NCBI GenBank assembly: GCA_007116135.1
Contig: SKIZ01000040.1
Coordinates: 1 to 57,243 of the forward strand
Length of the DNA: 57,243 bases
Source: Burkholderiaceae bacterium
GTDB lineage: Bacteria > Pseudomonadota > Gammaproteobacteria > Burkholderiales > Burkholderiaceae_B
Direction: 5' to 3'
Under the pieces are notes generated by a model. That model saw only the letters and a program-made list of their open reading frames with translations. It was not told where the DNA came from and made no database searches. Positions 34,308-43,823 of this stretch are shown here, piece by piece. Positions within the stretch are counted from its first letter, which is position 1; each line of letters starts with the position of its first letter. Position numbers and translations under genes: made by a program.

Positions 34308-35519
34308 ATGCATGCTGAGTCTGCCAAGCTCGCCCTTACGGCGGCCGAAAGGCGTGCAAGCATCTCTTTGGCGGGCTTGTTTGCGGCCCGCATGTTGGGC
34401 CTGTTTTTGTTGTTGCCCGTCTTTGCGGTCGCTGCACAAAGTCTCAAAGGCGGGCTTGATCCCGTTCGAGTGGGTCTGGCGTTGGGCATATATGGCCTGA
34501 CCCAAGCGATCATGCAAATCCCATTTGGCATGGCCTCAGATCGCTTCGGTCGACGCCCGATTGTTTTGATGGGTCTGGCGCTATTTGTGCTTGGCAGTGT
34601 GATTTGTGCGCAAGCGACCGATATTTTTTGGGTGACGATCGGTCGTGCCATTCAGGGGTCTGGGGCTATTTCTGCTGCAGTTACTGCGTGGCTAGCTGAC
34701 GCCACCCGCCCGGAAGTTCGCACCCGAGCGATGGCTTTGATCGGCGCCTCCATTGGGCTTTCGTTTGCAATATCGCTCGTGCTTGCGCCGATGATGGTCG
34801 GGTGGGGCGGCTTATCCGGGCTGTTTTGGTTGATTACGGCCATGGGGGTTTTGGCGTTTTTGGTAGCCGCCTGGGTGGTGCCAGGTGTGCCGCGAACACC
34901 CAGACCAACCCATCGACAGCCCGTGGCAGCCGTGTTGGCGCACACTGGCCTTTTGCGTCTTAACTTTGGTGTGTTTTGCTTGCACTTGAGCCAAGTGGCT
35001 TTGTTTGTAGTGGTGCCGCCTTTGCTTGTCGAGCTCGGTGGCATTGAAGCACAAGGTTTGTGGCGCGTTTATCTGCCGGTGTTGTTTATCTCCTTTCTAT
35101 TTATGGTTCCGATCATTTTCTTGACTGAAAAGAAAAGAGCTCACCCCCAGACCTTGCGTTGGTGCGTGGCTGGTTTATTGCTCGTTGCTCTGGGCTTTGC
35201 TACTTCAGGCACGCAATGGGCCTGGTTGCTGATCTGGTTAACCGGGTTTTTTATCGTCTTCAATGTGCTCGAAGCGTTGCAGCCGTCACTTGTCTCGCGT
35301 TTGGCGTTGCCCGAGATGAAGGGCCTGGCACTTGGGGTCTACAACACAACGCAGGCAATGGGGCTTTTTTTGGGGGGCATCGTGGGTGGCTGGCTGGCCC
35401 AAAGCCTCGGGCAAGTGGCTGTTTTCTGGGCGATTGCGTTCTTGGCGGGGGCTTGGTTGGTGGTGACTTGGCGATTGACAATCGCAGCCTTATCGAGCAC
35501 GCCTGCGGCGCATGTGTAA
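34308..35519 (+). CDS. MFS transporter
   Basis: About 12 TM, GMASDRFGRRPIVLMG motif A; internal start MHAESAKLALTAAERRAS; uvrA-MFS-ssb context. Confidence 0.86.
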   Translation: MHAESAKLALTAAERRASISLAGLFAARMLGLFLLLPVFAVAAQSLKGGLDPVRVGLALGIYGLTQAIMQIPFGMASDRFGRRPIVLMGLALFVLGSVICAQATDIFWVTIGRAIQGSGAISAAVTAWLADATRPEVRTRAMALIGASIGLSFAISLVLAPMMVGWGGLSGLFWLITAMGVLAFLVAAWVVPGVPRTPRPTHRQPVAAVLAHTGLLRLNFGVFCLHLSQVALFVVVPPLLVELGGIEAQGLWRVYLPVLFISFLFMVPIIFLTEKKRAHPQTLRWCVAGLLLVALGFATSGTQWAWLLIWLTGFFIVFNVLEALQPSLVSRLALPEMKGLALGVYNTTQAMGLFLGGIVGGWLAQSLGQVAVFWAIAFLAGAWLVVTWRLTIAALSSTPAAHV

Positions 35520-35652
35520 GCCGTCGTTGTGGCTTACACTCATGGGTATCTGTGCGGCAGCGCTGGGCACAGGCTTTTGGTTTCATGCACCATGATGCTG
35601 ATGCGATTGTTTTCGTATTTGTCTTGGTTCAATTTTTCGAGGGGAGATCGGC

Positions 35653-36126
35653 ATGGCATCGATCAACAAAGTCATTCTAGTAGGCAATCTTGGCAGAGAC
35701 CCTGAGGTGCGCTATAGCGCCGAGGGCAGCGCGATTTGCAACATTTCGATTGCAACGACGAGCAACTGGAAGGACAAAGCCTCTGGTGAGCGTCGCGAGG
35801 AAACCGAGTGGCACCGTGTGGTGATGTACAACCGGTTGGCCGAGATTGCTGGCGAGTATTTGCGCAAAGGTCGCTCGGTCTACATCGAAGGTCGCCTGCG
35901 CACTCGTAAATGGCAAAACAAGGAAGGTCAGGACGTCTACACGACTGAGATCATTGCTGACCAGATGCAAATGTTAGGTGGACGTGACGGTGCGTCGGCT
36001 GACTCAGGCGGCGGATACGACAGCGGTAGTCGCGCACCGGCGCGGCCTCAAGCTGAGCGGCCAGCCGCACCAGCTGCAAGCGGCAGCGCCAAGCTCGGCG
36101 ACTTAGACGACGATATCCCGTTTTAA
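35653..36126 (+). CDS. ssb: single-stranded DNA-binding protein
   Basis: [36 protein letters not shown] ... DLDDDIPF C-terminus. Confidence 0.97.
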   Translation: MASINKVILVGNLGRDPEVRYSAEGSAICNISIATTSNWKDKASGERREETEWHRVVMYNRLAEIAGEYLRKGRSVYIEGRLRTRKWQNKEGQDVYTTEIIADQMQMLGGRDGASADSGGGYDSGSRAPARPQAERPAAPAASGSAKLGDLDDDIPF

Positions 36127-36167
36127 CGCTTTTTGAGATCAAATAAGATAAAAATAGTCGATTTGCA

Positions 36168-36203
36168 AAAAAGCCGCTCGTTTAAAACCGAGCGGCTTTT
36201 AAT
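36168..36203. terminator. bidirectional rho-independent terminator between convergent genes
   Basis: aaaaaagccgctcg-tttaaaac-cgagcggctttt. Confidence 0.85.
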
Positions 36204-36214
36204 CATCGGCCGGC

Positions 36215-38308
36215 TCAATCTTTCAGAGTGATCACGGCATCGGCAGCCCAAGCGCCCTGCCCCTCGGGCAACACAAAGACCGGGTTCAGATCAATGGACT
36301 CAAGCCGGGGCCCAGCCGCAGATGCAAATGCTGACAGGCGCGAGAGCATCGTGGCCAGCGCGTCGAGGTCGGCCTTAGGCTGGCCACGTGCACCAAGTAG
36401 TAGCGGCGCAGCCTTGATGCTTTTGATCATCTCTAGCGCGACGTCCTTGCCAAAGGGGCAACGTCTGAGCACGACATCATCGAGGATTTCAACAAAGATG
36501 CCGCCCAGACCAAACACCGCCATCGGCCCAAACACAGGGTCGCGATGAATGCCAAGGATGCATTGCACGCCACCTTGTAGCTGCTTGGCCACAAGTACAC
36601 CTTCTATTCGAGCCTGCGGTGCGGCTTGGCGTGCGCGCTCGATCAGCGTGTCGTAGCCCTGGCGAATCGCTTGTTCGCCTTGGATATCGAGCAATACACC
36701 GCCTATTTCGGTCTTATGCAGAATGTCCGGTGAGACGATTTTGAGTACCACAGGCTCACCGATTGACGCGGCGCTAGCCACGGCTTGATCGGCCGATGTG
36801 CAGACTTGTTCAGGTGCCACGGCGATGCCTGCAGCAGCCAGCAAGGTCTTGGCGTGCGCCTCGCTTGGGTTCTCGGTAGGTAGTTTGACTTCGCCAACCG
36901 AGGGGGCAGGTTCACTGGCGGGCCGATCAAATGCCTGGCCATAGCGCCCCATGGCGGCAATGGCCGCTACAGCGCGGCTGGGGTCCTCAAAAACCGTAAA
37001 GCCGTCCTCTTCATAGCCGCGCAACTTCTCGGTCGGACCGAGCGCTGAAAGCACAAACAGCCGATCAGGATACTTCTGCGCAATGGCCTTTAGCTCGGGG
37101 CGCAATCGTTCGGCCGTGCTTTGGGCAGTCGCCGTGTAGGTCACGAAACCAAGGATGCTTGGGTAGCCACCATCCTGAACCAGCGAGTCGGTAAAGGCGC
37201 GTACCAGCGACATGTCGTTCAGAAGTTGCGCGGTGGTATCTACCGGGTTGATTGGACTGGCAAATGGCAACAAATCCAGCAAGCGCTTTTGCGCGGCTTG
37301 GGGCATGGCAGGCATTGGCAGCCCGGCGGCGGCGGCGGCATCGGAAATAATCACACCGGCACCACCGCTGACGGTTAGAACACCCAGGCTATTTTGGGCC
37401 GGATAAATACCGCGGGTAGCCAGTCGAGCAATATCAAGCATCTGCTCGGTTGTTTGGGCACGAATGACCCCCAATTCCTGCATGACCGCCTCAAATACTC
37501 GATCATCGCCCGCAATGGAGGCGGTGTGCGACATGGCAGCGGTTTGGCCCAGGGCGCTTTGTCCGACTTTCATGATGACCACTGGTTTACGCTTGGCACG
37601 GGCCCGTTGCAGCGCTTCTACCAAATGATCGGCCTCACGAACGCCTTCGGAATACAGGGCGATCACATGTGTGGCGGGGTCATCTACCATCATGTTGACC
37701 ATATCGCCTAAGGTCAGGTCAGCCTCGTTGCCAGTCATCACCATGGCTGACAGACCGATGCCGGCGGCCACAGCCACGGTCATCAGGTGCGCACCATACG
37801 CGCCGGACTGACTGACGATCCCCACGTGGCCGGGCTCGGGAAAGCCAAGCTCGAGCCCCGTGGCAAAGCTGCCGTAAAAGTTGATGTTCGGGTTTACCAT
37901 GCCCAATGAGTTTGGCCCTAAAAGCCGCATCCCTGTCTGACGTGCCGCAGCGACCACTTGGTCTTGCAGCTTGGCGCCTTCGCTGCCGATTTCAGCAAAG
38001 CCCGCACTAAAGAGAATCGCACCGCCCGTGCCTTTCTTGGCGAGTGCTTCGACGGTTTCAAGGACGGCCGCGCCCGGCACGGCAACAATGGCCATATCGG
38101 GCGTTTGGGGCAAGTCTTCGATTTTGGCGTAAGCCTTAATCCCCTGCACCGTTTCGCGCTTGGGGTTTACCGGGAAGATCTCGCCACGGTAACCTTGTTT
38201 AAGCATGTAGTAGATGGGCTTGCCGCCGATTCGCGTGGCGTCGTCTGAGGCGCCAATAATGGCAACGCTCTTGGGGTTAAGCAGGTAGGACAAGTCTTTT
38301 GCGGCCAT
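36215..38308 (-). CDS. acetate--CoA ligase family protein (NDP/ADP-forming acyl-CoA synthetase)
   Basis: About 697 aa: CoA-binding (LLNPKSVAIIGASDDATRIGGKPIYYM), ligase-CoA and ATP-grasp regions; no GNAT domain recognised. Confidence 0.85.
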   Translation of the reverse strand: MAAKDLSYLLNPKSVAIIGASDDATRIGGKPIYYMLKQGYRGEIFPVNPKRETVQGIKAYAKIEDLPQTPDMAIVAVPGAAVLETVEALAKKGTGGAILFSAGFAEIGSEGAKLQDQVVAAARQTGMRLLGPNSLGMVNPNINFYGSFATGLELGFPEPGHVGIVSQSGAYGAHLMTVAVAAGIGLSAMVMTGNEADLTLGDMVNMMVDDPATHVIALYSEGVREADHLVEALQRARAKRKPVVIMKVGQSALGQTAAMSHTASIAGDDRVFEAVMQELGVIRAQTTEQMLDIARLATRGIYPAQNSLGVLTVSGGAGVIISDAAAAAGLPMPAMPQAAQKRLLDLLPFASPINPVDTTAQLLNDMSLVRAFTDSLVQDGGYPSILGFVTYTATAQSTAERLRPELKAIAQKYPDRLFVLSALGPTEKLRGYEEDGFTVFEDPSRAVAAIAAMGRYGQAFDRPASEPAPSVGEVKLPTENPSEAHAKTLLAAAGIAVAPEQVCTSADQAVASAASIGEPVVLKIVSPDILHKTEIGGVLLDIQGEQAIRQGYDTLIERARQAAPQARIEGVLVAKQLQGGVQCILGIHRDPVFGPMAVFGLGGIFVEILDDVVLRRCPFGKDVALEMIKSIKAAPLLLGARGQPKADLDALATMLSRLSAFASAAGPRLESIDLNPVFVLPEGQGAWAADAVITLKD

Positions 38309-38396
38309 AACGGGTATCAAGAAAAAGGTTTACAGACGACCTAAGTTTAGACTCAAGAACCTCTGGAGATGTTCGCGACTTCGGTGGGGTTAGAAT

Positions 38397-38416
38397 ATTT
38401 CGATAGCTATCGAAAT
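38397..38416. promoter_or_regulatory. 20-bp perfect palindrome, putative ArsR operator
   Basis: atttcgatag|ctatcgaaat, 10 bp upstream of the arsR start. Confidence 0.7.
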
Positions 38417-38425
38417 TTGGAAATC

Positions 38426-38782
38426 ATGCCACACTCAAAACCCACTGCCATGGATGCCGACCAAGCAGCAGGCATGCTTGCTGCGATTGGTCACCCGACG
38501 CGTTTGCGGGTGTTTCGCGAATTGATTCAGGTCGGCCCCTCAGGCCTTGCTGCAGGCGACATCGCGCGCCTGCTTGCGATGCCTTGCTCAAGCTTGCATT
38601 TTCATTTACGCATATTGCAAAACAGTGGCCTGTTGGTCTCACGCCAAGACGGGCGCTTCGTCTTCTACGCGGCGCGCTTTGAGTCGATGTCAGGTTTGCT
38701 GGCCTATTTGACTGATAACTGCTGCGGCGGCAACCCGTGCATGCCGCTTAAAACCACGACTACATGCCAAGTGTTGGATTAG
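38426..38782 (+). CDS. arsR: ArsR-family metalloregulator
   Basis: HTH (IGHPTRLRVFRELIQ...LLAMPCSSLHFHLRILQNSGLL); C-terminal NCCGGNPC cysteine cluster; internal start MPHSKPTAMD. Confidence 0.88.
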   Translation: MPHSKPTAMDADQAAGMLAAIGHPTRLRVFRELIQVGPSGLAAGDIARLLAMPCSSLHFHLRILQNSGLLVSRQDGRFVFYAARFESMSGLLAYLTDNCCGGNPCMPLKTTTTCQVLD

Positions 38783-39820
38783 ATGAGCGTCTTTGAGCGG
38801 TACCTGAGCGTTTGGGTGGTTTTGTGCATAGTGGCCGGTGTGTTGCTCGGTCAAAGTGCGCCTGGGCTTGCCCAGGCCGTCGGGCAGGTTGAGATCGCCA
38901 ATGTCAACTTACCGGTGGCCGTACTGATCTGGGTGATGATTGTGCCCATGCTCATGAAGATCGATTTCTCGAGCATTGCCGGTGTGTGGCAACAGCGCGC
39001 AGGCATTGGTATTACCTTGTCAATCAATTGGGCGATCAAGCCATTCACCATGGCAGCGTTGGCTTGGCTTTTTATTGGTTACTGGTTTCGCCCGTGGTTG
39101 CCAGAAGATCAAATCGACAGTTATATCGCCGGATTAATCATACTCGGCGCAGCACCATGTACAGCCATGGTGTTTGTCTGGAGTAGTCTTTGTAAGGGTG
39201 ACGCCAACTTCACCATTACTCAAGTCGCGCTTAACGACCTCATCATGGTCTTCGCATTTGCACCGATTGTGGCGCTGTTGCTTGGCGTGTCATCGATCCC
39301 GGTGCCGTGGGCGACGCTCACGCTATCGGTATTTGTCTACATTGTGGTGCCATTGCTCTTTGCGCAGTGGTGGCGAGGCCGTTTGTTGCGCAAAGGGTCT
39401 GAGGCACTGACCAAAGCACTAGAGCGACTGCGCCCGGCAACGATGGTTGCCCTGCTGTGCACGCTGGTGTTGCTATTTTCCTTTCAAGGCCAGGCCATCA
39501 TTGCTCAGCCCTTGATTATTTTGTTGCTTGCGGTACCGATTTTGTTGCAGGGTGTCTTTATCGCAGCACTCGGTTATTGGCTGAATCGACGCTGCCATGT
39601 GCGACATGACGTCGCAGGACCGTCAGCCATGATCGGCGCCTCAAACTTCTTTGAGTTGGCAGTGGCTGTGGCCATTGTGCTTTATGGGTTTGACAGCGGT
39701 GCGGCTTTGGCTTGCGTGGTCGGTGTGCTCGTTGAAGTCCCGTTGATGCTGTGGCTGGTCAATATCGTTAATCGCTCGCGGCGCTGGTATGAGCACGGAC
39801 AGAAAGAGGCCGCGCCCTAG
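38783..39820 (+). CDS. acr3: ACR3-family arsenite efflux transporter
   Basis: 345 aa, IWVMIVPMLMKIDFSSI, LGAAPCTAMVFVWSSLCKGDANFT. Confidence 0.92.
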   Translation: MSVFERYLSVWVVLCIVAGVLLGQSAPGLAQAVGQVEIANVNLPVAVLIWVMIVPMLMKIDFSSIAGVWQQRAGIGITLSINWAIKPFTMAALAWLFIGYWFRPWLPEDQIDSYIAGLIILGAAPCTAMVFVWSSLCKGDANFTITQVALNDLIMVFAFAPIVALLLGVSSIPVPWATLTLSVFVYIVVPLLFAQWWRGRLLRKGSEALTKALERLRPATMVALLCTLVLLFSFQGQAIIAQPLIILLLAVPILLQGVFIAALGYWLNRRCHVRHDVAGPSAMIGASNFFELAVAVAIVLYGFDSGAALACVVGVLVEVPLMLWLVNIVNRSRRWYEHGQKEAAP

Positions 39821-40434
39821 CGCTTGCGTGCAACGAGGTCAACCACAGCTGACATGCCGTGATGGCCGCTGCCTTCATTTAGCTCAACGTCATACTCTTG
39901 CAGCAACTCAATGTCCATGTCAGAGAAAGACTCGCGCAGCAAATCAAGCGTGTATAAGTGCTCAGGGATATCGGGGCCACCGGTTTTATATTCAAGCTGT
40001 TTCAGGCCATACCCTTCAATGAGCAGGTAGCCACCGCTGCGGGTTGCCCGCTTCATGCCCTCAAACAACTTGGCGCGCAGTTGCGGGTTGGCGAACTGAA
40101 AGAAAATGCCGACAACGACATCGTATTGACGCGCATCCCAATCAATTTCCGTAGCGTCTGCAGTCACGACATGCATATCGACACCGAGTTCAGCGGCTAG
40201 TTTTTTGGCTTTCTCTGACGCCTTGGGCGCGGCATCAACGGACCAAACTTCGCAGCCTTGTTGTGCGAGCCAGGCGCCATTGCGACCTTCACCGTCGGCT
40301 AGCGCTAAGACAGTCATGCCAGGTTTCAAGCGGTTTTGGGCCTGGCGAACCATAAACGCATTTGGTCGCTTGCCAAACACGTAGTCCTCAGTGGCCGCAA
40401 ATCGTTCGTTCCAGCGCGAGATGGCAGGTTTCAT
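39817..40434 (-). CDS. class I SAM-dependent methyltransferase
   Basis: VLALADGEGRNGAWLAQQGCEVWSVDAAPKASEKAKKLA. Confidence 0.82.
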   Translation of the reverse strand: MKPAISRWNERFAATEDYVFGKRPNAFMVRQAQNRLKPGMTVLALADGEGRNGAWLAQQGCEVWSVDAAPKASEKAKKLAAELGVDMHVVTADATEIDWDARQYDVVVGIFFQFANPQLRAKLFEGMKRATRSGGYLLIEGYGLKQLEYKTGGPDIPEHLYTLDLLRESFSDMDIELLQEYDVELNEGSGHHGMSAVVDLVARKR

Positions 40435-40453
40435 GATTTGGTTTCCAGATGGC

Positions 40454-41551
40454 CTAATCGATTTGCATCATCCAACCGTGTGGATCGGGTGCGCGCCCAT
40501 ACTGTATGTCAGTGAGCGCTTTTCTCAATTGCATCGTGAGCTCGCCAGCTGGCGCATCGTCATGCCCGGCAATAAAGTCACGGCCTTTGATTGCACAAAT
40601 TGGGGTGATCACTGCAGCCGTGCCACAAGCGAAAGCCTCAGTGATCTCGCCACTGGCCATCCCGGCTTGGACTTCTTGCAGCGTGATCTTGCGCTCCTCG
40701 ACGCTGCGGCCTTGGTCTTTGGCAAGCTCGATTAAGCTTGCGCGCGTCACCCCCTCCAGGATGCTGCCTGTCAAAGAGGGCGTCAACAGTGAACCATCCT
40801 GTCGCACTAAAAACAGGTTCATGCCGCCAAGCTCTTCAAGATACTTCGCTTCAAGCGCATCGAGAAACAGTACTTGTGAGCAGCCCTCTTTTTGGGCCTC
40901 TTGTTGTGGCAGCAAAGAAGCCGAGTAGTTGCCGCCACACTTGGCGGCCCCGGTGCCGCCGCGTGCGGCGCGGGTGTAGTGTTCCGATACCCAAATTGAA
41001 ACCGGTGCCACGCCCTTTGGGAAGTAGGCGCCAGCTGGTGAAGCGATCACATAGTAGGCGGCTTTTTGCGCCGGACGAACACCCAGGAAACGTTCGTTTG
41101 CGATGGTAAACGGTCTGAGGTAGAGGCTCGTTTCGGGCGCGCTTGGCACCCAGTCTTTATCTGCTTGTACCAAAGCCTTAATCGAATCCAAGAAAGCCGC
41201 TTCGGGTAAAGGTGGCAGGGCCAGTCGTTCTGCCGAGCGTTGCATGCGTGCGGCATTGGCCTGGGGGCGAAAGACCCAAACAGAGCCATCGGCGTGGCGG
41301 TATGCCTTTAACCCTTCAAAAATTTCCTGCGCATAGTGCAAAACCGAGCTGGCTGGGTCGAGCATCAAAGGACCGTAGGGTTCGATGCGAGCGTTGTGCC
41401 AACCTGTATCGGCAGTCCAGTCAACGCTTGCCATGTGATCTGTAAAATGAACCCCGAACCCGGGGTTAGCCAAGATGGCCTCGCGGTCTTTTGCCGTGGT
41501 GCGTTGGTTTGACGAGCAAACTTTGAATTCAAGAGGTGCGTTGACAGTCAT
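40454..41551 (-). CDS. ilvE: branched-chain amino acid aminotransferase
   Basis: GPLMLDPASSVLHYAQEIFEGLKAYRHADGSVWVFRP...GTGAAKCGGNYSASL. Confidence 0.93.
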   Translation of the reverse strand: MTVNAPLEFKVCSSNQRTTAKDREAILANPGFGVHFTDHMASVDWTADTGWHNARIEPYGPLMLDPASSVLHYAQEIFEGLKAYRHADGSVWVFRPQANAARMQRSAERLALPPLPEAAFLDSIKALVQADKDWVPSAPETSLYLRPFTIANERFLGVRPAQKAAYYVIASPAGAYFPKGVAPVSIWVSEHYTRAARGGTGAAKCGGNYSASLLPQQEAQKEGCSQVLFLDALEAKYLEELGGMNLFLVRQDGSLLTPSLTGSILEGVTRASLIELAKDQGRSVEERKITLQEVQAGMASGEITEAFACGTAAVITPICAIKGRDFIAGHDDAPAGELTMQLRKALTDIQYGRAPDPHGWMMQID

Positions 41552-41691
41552 GGTTCTGATAAGCGGTGATAGCCACAAGTGGCGAGACGCGAGTTAAGCG
41601 TGACGGTTGTCCAGAAAAATACTTAAACTTCGAGAAGAATACAACTTTACACGGAAGTATGGGCCCTGGCGGCATACCGGAGACAAGCACA

Positions 41692-43317
41692 ATGCAGACG
41701 GACCAGAAGGTAGCAAACGTCGGTGATTTTGATTTCATCGTGGTCGGTGGCGGCACCGCAGGATGCCTTCTGGCCAACCGTTTATCGGCGGACCCGAAAA
41801 ACCGGGTGCTATTGCTTGAGGCCGGTGGCCCGGACAATTACCACTGGATTCACATTCCGGTTGGCTATCTCTACTGCATTGGCAACCCTCGCACGGACTG
41901 GCGATTCAAGACTGAAGAGGACCCTGGCCTCAATGGTCGCGCGCTAGGTTACCCGCGTGGCAAGGTCATGGGTGGTTGCTCGTCGATTAACGGCATGATC
42001 TACATGCGCGGTCAGCGCCAGGATTACGACAGTTGGCGTGATGCAGGCAACCCCGGATGGGGCTGGGATGATGTCTTGCCCGTTTTTAAATCCATGGAGG
42101 ATTTTCATGGCGGTGCCGATCAATGGCATGGCGCCGGTGGTCAGTGGCGCGTGGAAAAGCAGCGTCTGTCTTGGGAGATCTTGGACGCATTTCGAGACGC
42201 AGCCAGTCAGGCAGGTATCGCCAAGATCGAGGACTTTAACCGCGGCGACAATGAGGGGGCTGCCTATTTCGATGTGAATCAGCGTGCTGGCTGGCGTTGG
42301 AATGCGGTTAAGGCTTTCATCAAGCCAATTAAAAACCGCACCAACTTGACTGTACTGACCCAGGCGCGAACAACACGATTGATCTTTGAGGCGCGTCGCG
42401 CCAGTGGTGTGGCATTTGTACGAGATGGACAACTCACCGAAGCGCAGGCACGAGCTGGCATCGTTTTAGCCGCCGGCTCGATCGGCTCGGTGCAGGTGTT
42501 GCAGGCCTCAGGCCTGGGGCCAGGTGCGCTTTTGCATGATCTCGGTATTCCGCTTGTGCATGACTTGCCAGGAGTGGGCCGCAATTTGCAGGATCATCTG
42601 CAACTGCGCACTGTTTATCGAATTCAAAACGCCAAATCCTTAAACACCATGGCCAATAGCCTTTGGGGCAAAGCAAAAATGGGGTTGGAGTATTTGCTGA
42701 CACGCTCAGGTCCATTGAGCATGGCGCCGTCGCAGCTCGGCGTATTCGCGCGTTCAAGTCCGCAGTTCGATCGTGCCAACGTCCAGTATCACGTTCAACC
42801 GCTGTCGCTGGAGAAGTTTGGTGAAAACTTGCATGATTTTGCGGCGTTAACGGCATCAGTGTGTAACCTGCGCCCCACGAGCCGTGGCTTCGTTGAAATT
42901 GTCTCGCCAGACACCGAGCAAGCACCGCGTATCAACTGTTGTTACCTCTCCACCATTGAGGACCAACAAGTCGCCGCGCAAAGCATTGAATTGACGCGGC
43001 GTATTGTCTCGCAACCGGCGCTCAAGCCCTATCAGCCAGAAGAGTTCAAACCGGGTGCGCATGTGGTCGATCAACAGGCCCTCGTCAAAGCGGCGGGGGA
43101 CATTGGCACGACGATTTTTCATCCGGTGGGGACTTGCAAAATGGGCCGTGACGATCAGGCCGTGGTCGATGCCCAGTTGCGCGTGCATGGCATAGACGGG
43201 CTTTGGGTTGGCGATGCCTCGATTATGCCCACAATCGTCTCGGGCAATACCAACTCACCAACCTTAATGATTGCGCAAAAAGCTGCCGATTCGATGCTCA
43301 GGGCACACGAGTCGTAA
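41692..43317 (+). CDS. GMC family oxidoreductase (choline dehydrogenase-like)
   Basis: DFIVVGGGTAGCLLANRLSADP ... HPVGTCKMGRDDQAVVDAQLRVHGIDGLWVGDASIMPTIVSGNTNSPTLMIAQKAAD. Confidence 0.92.
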   Translation: MQTDQKVANVGDFDFIVVGGGTAGCLLANRLSADPKNRVLLLEAGGPDNYHWIHIPVGYLYCIGNPRTDWRFKTEEDPGLNGRALGYPRGKVMGGCSSINGMIYMRGQRQDYDSWRDAGNPGWGWDDVLPVFKSMEDFHGGADQWHGAGGQWRVEKQRLSWEILDAFRDAASQAGIAKIEDFNRGDNEGAAYFDVNQRAGWRWNAVKAFIKPIKNRTNLTVLTQARTTRLIFEARRASGVAFVRDGQLTEAQARAGIVLAAGSIGSVQVLQASGLGPGALLHDLGIPLVHDLPGVGRNLQDHLQLRTVYRIQNAKSLNTMANSLWGKAKMGLEYLLTRSGPLSMAPSQLGVFARSSPQFDRANVQYHVQPLSLEKFGENLHDFAALTASVCNLRPTSRGFVEIVSPDTEQAPRINCCYLSTIEDQQVAAQSIELTRRIVSQPALKPYQPEEFKPGAHVVDQQALVKAAGDIGTTIFHPVGTCKMGRDDQAVVDAQLRVHGIDGLWVGDASIMPTIVSGNTNSPTLMIAQKAADSMLRAHES

Positions 43318-43810
43318 GTTGATAGGGCACCGGCAAGGTGTATGTGTCGCAGTCTGGCGCGGTGGCGGCGCGCTCGATGACGACAAACTCTCCATCAGTC
43401 ATTGAGATAAGACTGTGATGCCATGTGCCTGCGTTAAGGCTAACGGCTTGGCTGCCATCGGCCCAGAACGCGCGCAAACTCGAGAGATCCGGGGCTAGTC
43501 CGGTTGCGTCTGAGAGGGCTGCGACGACCACGAATGGCACGCCAGCAAGTGGTATGAACGTCTGGCTGCCAAGCGCATGGCGCTCAAGTACGGTTAAGGT
43601 CAACGGCAGTGATTGAGCTTTGGCACAGTAGACGTACAGTCCGGGTTGACCGCCTTGGGCATTGAGATTGAGTGGCGGCGCAGTAACCTTGCGTGAGGTG
43701 CCTTGGTTGATTAACTGCACTGGCCCAGACATGTCACCGTTAATCACCTCGCCATAGGCTGCAAATGTTTGCTGCGCCAGTGGTTCAGCCAATAGGCGAG
43801 TGTTGGACAT
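43298..43810 (-). CDS. allA: ureidoglycolate lyase
   Basis: 170 aa: AYGEVINGD..., ERHALGSQTFIPLAGVPFVVVAA, NAGTWHHSLISM. Confidence 0.87.
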   Translation of the reverse strand: MSNTRLLAEPLAQQTFAAYGEVINGDMSGPVQLINQGTSRKVTAPPLNLNAQGGQPGLYVYCAKAQSLPLTLTVLERHALGSQTFIPLAGVPFVVVAALSDATGLAPDLSSLRAFWADGSQAVSLNAGTWHHSLISMTDGEFVVIERAATAPDCDTYTLPVPYQLTTRVP

Positions 43811-43823
43811 GTCGCGACCCGTG

